Origin: Diaphorobacter caeni
Lineage (GTDB): Bacteria; Pseudomonadota; Gammaproteobacteria; Burkholderiales; Burkholderiaceae_C
NCBI RefSeq assembly: GCF_015354245.1
Contig: NZ_JADKYZ010000011.1
Location: 62,001-126,000 of the forward strand
Length of the DNA: 64,000 bases
Direction of reading: 5' to 3'
The notes below the pieces were generated by a model. It had not been told where the DNA came from. It searched no databases and worked only from the letters and a program-made list of their open reading frames with translations. Shown here in pieces: positions 63,010 through 64,000 of this stretch; position 1 is the stretch's first letter; each line of letters opens with the position of its first letter. Position numbers and translations under genes: made by a program.

Positions 63010-64000
63010 ATGGCACCCTTGAATGGCATCCGCATTCTGGACTTCACCGAACTGCTTCCAGGGCCCTTCCTGTCTCAGAACCTGGTGGAACTCGGCGCGA
63101 TCGTGACCAAGGTCGAACGACCGCCGCACGGCGACAACGCGCGTCTGATGGCACCGGGCGTGTTCAAGGCCGTCAATCGCGGCAAGGATTGCGTCCGGAT
63201 CGATCTGAAGTCCGCCGAGGGACGTGAGCAGGTCGAGCGGATGCTTGGCGATGCGGACGTGCTGCTGGAGGCTTATCGTCCCGGTGTCATGAAGCGGCTG
63301 GGCCTTGATTACGGGACGTTGAGCGCGCGTTTCCCGCGCTTGATCTACGCCTCGCTCAGCGGCTACGGGCAAGAGGGCGTGCGGGCGTTGTGGCCCGGGC
63401 ACGATCTCAACTACCAGGCCACGAGCGGTGCTCTGGCGCTCTCCGGCCTTCCCGAAGGCAGACCGGAGCATGTGTTCGGTCTGCCGGTGGCGGATCTCTG
63501 CGGCTCGATGTACGGCCTGAGCGCGGTGCTGGCGGCGCTCGTCCAGCGTGGGCAGACCGGGCGCGGTCAGCATCTCGACATTGCGCTCGCGGATTGTCTG
63601 GCGCACTGGATGAACCCGAGGCTTGGCAGCTTCGAGGCGCAGGGGCTGGACGCGCTGGCCGAACAGCGCAGCGATGTGCTCGACAAGCCCGCCTACGGCG
63701 TCTTCCGATGCAGGGACGGGCAGGACATCACCATCTGCGCGCTGGAAAACCACTTCTGGCAGCGGCTGGTCGAGGTGCTGTCGCTTGATGCCGTCGCCGG
63801 CATTGAATGGATGGACTACGAGCATCGCGCAGCGAAGGCGGCAAGCATCCGCGGGCTGATCGCCGAGCGGGTACTGCAGCGCGACAGCGCCGAACTGCAC
63901 GACGCACTCGTCGCGGCGGACGTCCCGGTGATGCGGCTGGTGATGCCTTCGGATCTACTGCGCGCCAGTGCGATGGCCGGACGTTCTCTGCAGGCGCACG
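63010..64000 (+). CDS. CaiB/BaiF family CoA transferase, N-terminal part (cut by window end)
   Basis: At least 330 residues of a family III CoA transferase. The N terminus is MAPLNGIRILDFTELLPGPF, followed by KVERPPHGDNAR, and the catalytic Asp is in FGLPVADLCGSMYGLSAVLA. RGQTGRGQHLDIALADCLAH is also typical. It moves CoA between acids without ATP and may recycle CoA from a cleavage product to the incoming substrate. It starts five bases after the lyase stop. The stop codon lies beyond the window. Confidence 0.92.
   Translation, partial: MAPLNGIRILDFTELLPGPFLSQNLVELGAIVTKVERPPHGDNARLMAPGVFKAVNRGKDCVRIDLKSAEGREQVERMLGDADVLLEAYRPGVMKRLGLDYGTLSARFPRLIYASLSGYGQEGVRALWPGHDLNYQATSGALALSGLPEGRPEHVFGLPVADLCGSMYGLSAVLAALVQRGQTGRGQHLDIALADCLAHWMNPRLGSFEAQGLDALAEQRSDVLDKPAYGVFRCRDGQDITICALENHFWQRLVEVLSLDAVAGIEWMDYEHRAAKAASIRGLIAERVLQRDSAELHDALVAADVPVMRLVMPSDLLRASAMAGRSLQAH

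Noticed and set aside
61913-63016. 367-codon frame on the minus strand
   Set aside because: Antisense to the cluster B lyase gene, which is conserved and intact.
1-64000. tRNA, rRNA or insertion sequence elements
   Set aside because: None could be recognised by eye. No transposase-like protein and no cloverleaf sequence were found.

Overview
The window looks like part of a secondary replicon (megaplasmid or chromid) of a Burkholderiales bacterium, most likely Comamonadaceae. The reasons are orphan Bug/TctC periplasmic receptors, long CoA-linked catabolic operons, high GC, and a complete plasmid-type maintenance locus in the middle (about 39.0-46.8 kb). The family placement is inferred from gene content only.

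Left arm, 0-20.8 kb. The tail of an SDR gene is followed by a GntR-controlled minus-strand cluster (GntR, NIPSNAP, SDR, two TctC receptors, SDR) divergent from a cupin of the 2,4'-dihydroxyacetophenone dioxygenase type. A 15 kb minus-strand unit with mostly overlapping genes then runs from a Liv-type ABC importer (binding protein, livH, livM, livG, livF) through a split transketolase, a GldA-like dehydrogenase, an SDR, an acyl-CoA ligase, a quinone oxidoreductase, two acyl-CoA dehydrogenases and an enoyl-CoA hydratase to an IclR regulator. It reads as import plus CoA-dependent breakdown of one unknown substrate.

21-28 kb is an accessory island with defence character: a degenerate PP2C-like protein, a fusion of a cyclic-phosphate-processing receiver (cREC) domain to a YqiA-like esterase, a small zinc-ribbon protein, and two overlapping DUF262 (GmrSD-type) genes.

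28.2-38.7 kb is a polyol or sugar operon on the minus strand: FAD oxidase, mini Fe-S protein, FGGY kinase, ABC ATPase, binding protein, two permeases, SDR and glycerol dehydrogenase. A LacI regulator converges on its 3' end, and a LacI-type palindrome with a central CG lies upstream of the first gene.

39-46.8 kb is the replicon core: a 730-aa tyrosine recombinase, a 1.1 kb region without a convincing gene, three perfect 37-bp tandem repeats abutting the parB stop (candidate centromere), parB, parA, an AT-rich segment with DnaA boxes, ten same-orientation iterons, and a Rep_3-type initiator gene.

Right arm, 47.3-64 kb. Two paralogous plus-strand catabolic clusters flank two tandem IclR genes. 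Both contain an SDR, a MaoC hydratase, an ADP-forming acyl-CoA synthetase and a citrate-synthase-fold citryl-CoA-lyase-like protein. The first adds a flavin reductase, a second SDR, a TctC receptor and an aldehyde dehydrogenase. The second adds an acyl-CoA dehydrogenase and a CaiB-type CoA transferase cut by the window end. The lyase of the first copy has Ser where the family carries its active-site His. Together these suggest an uncharacterised activate-oxidise-hydrate-cleave pathway.
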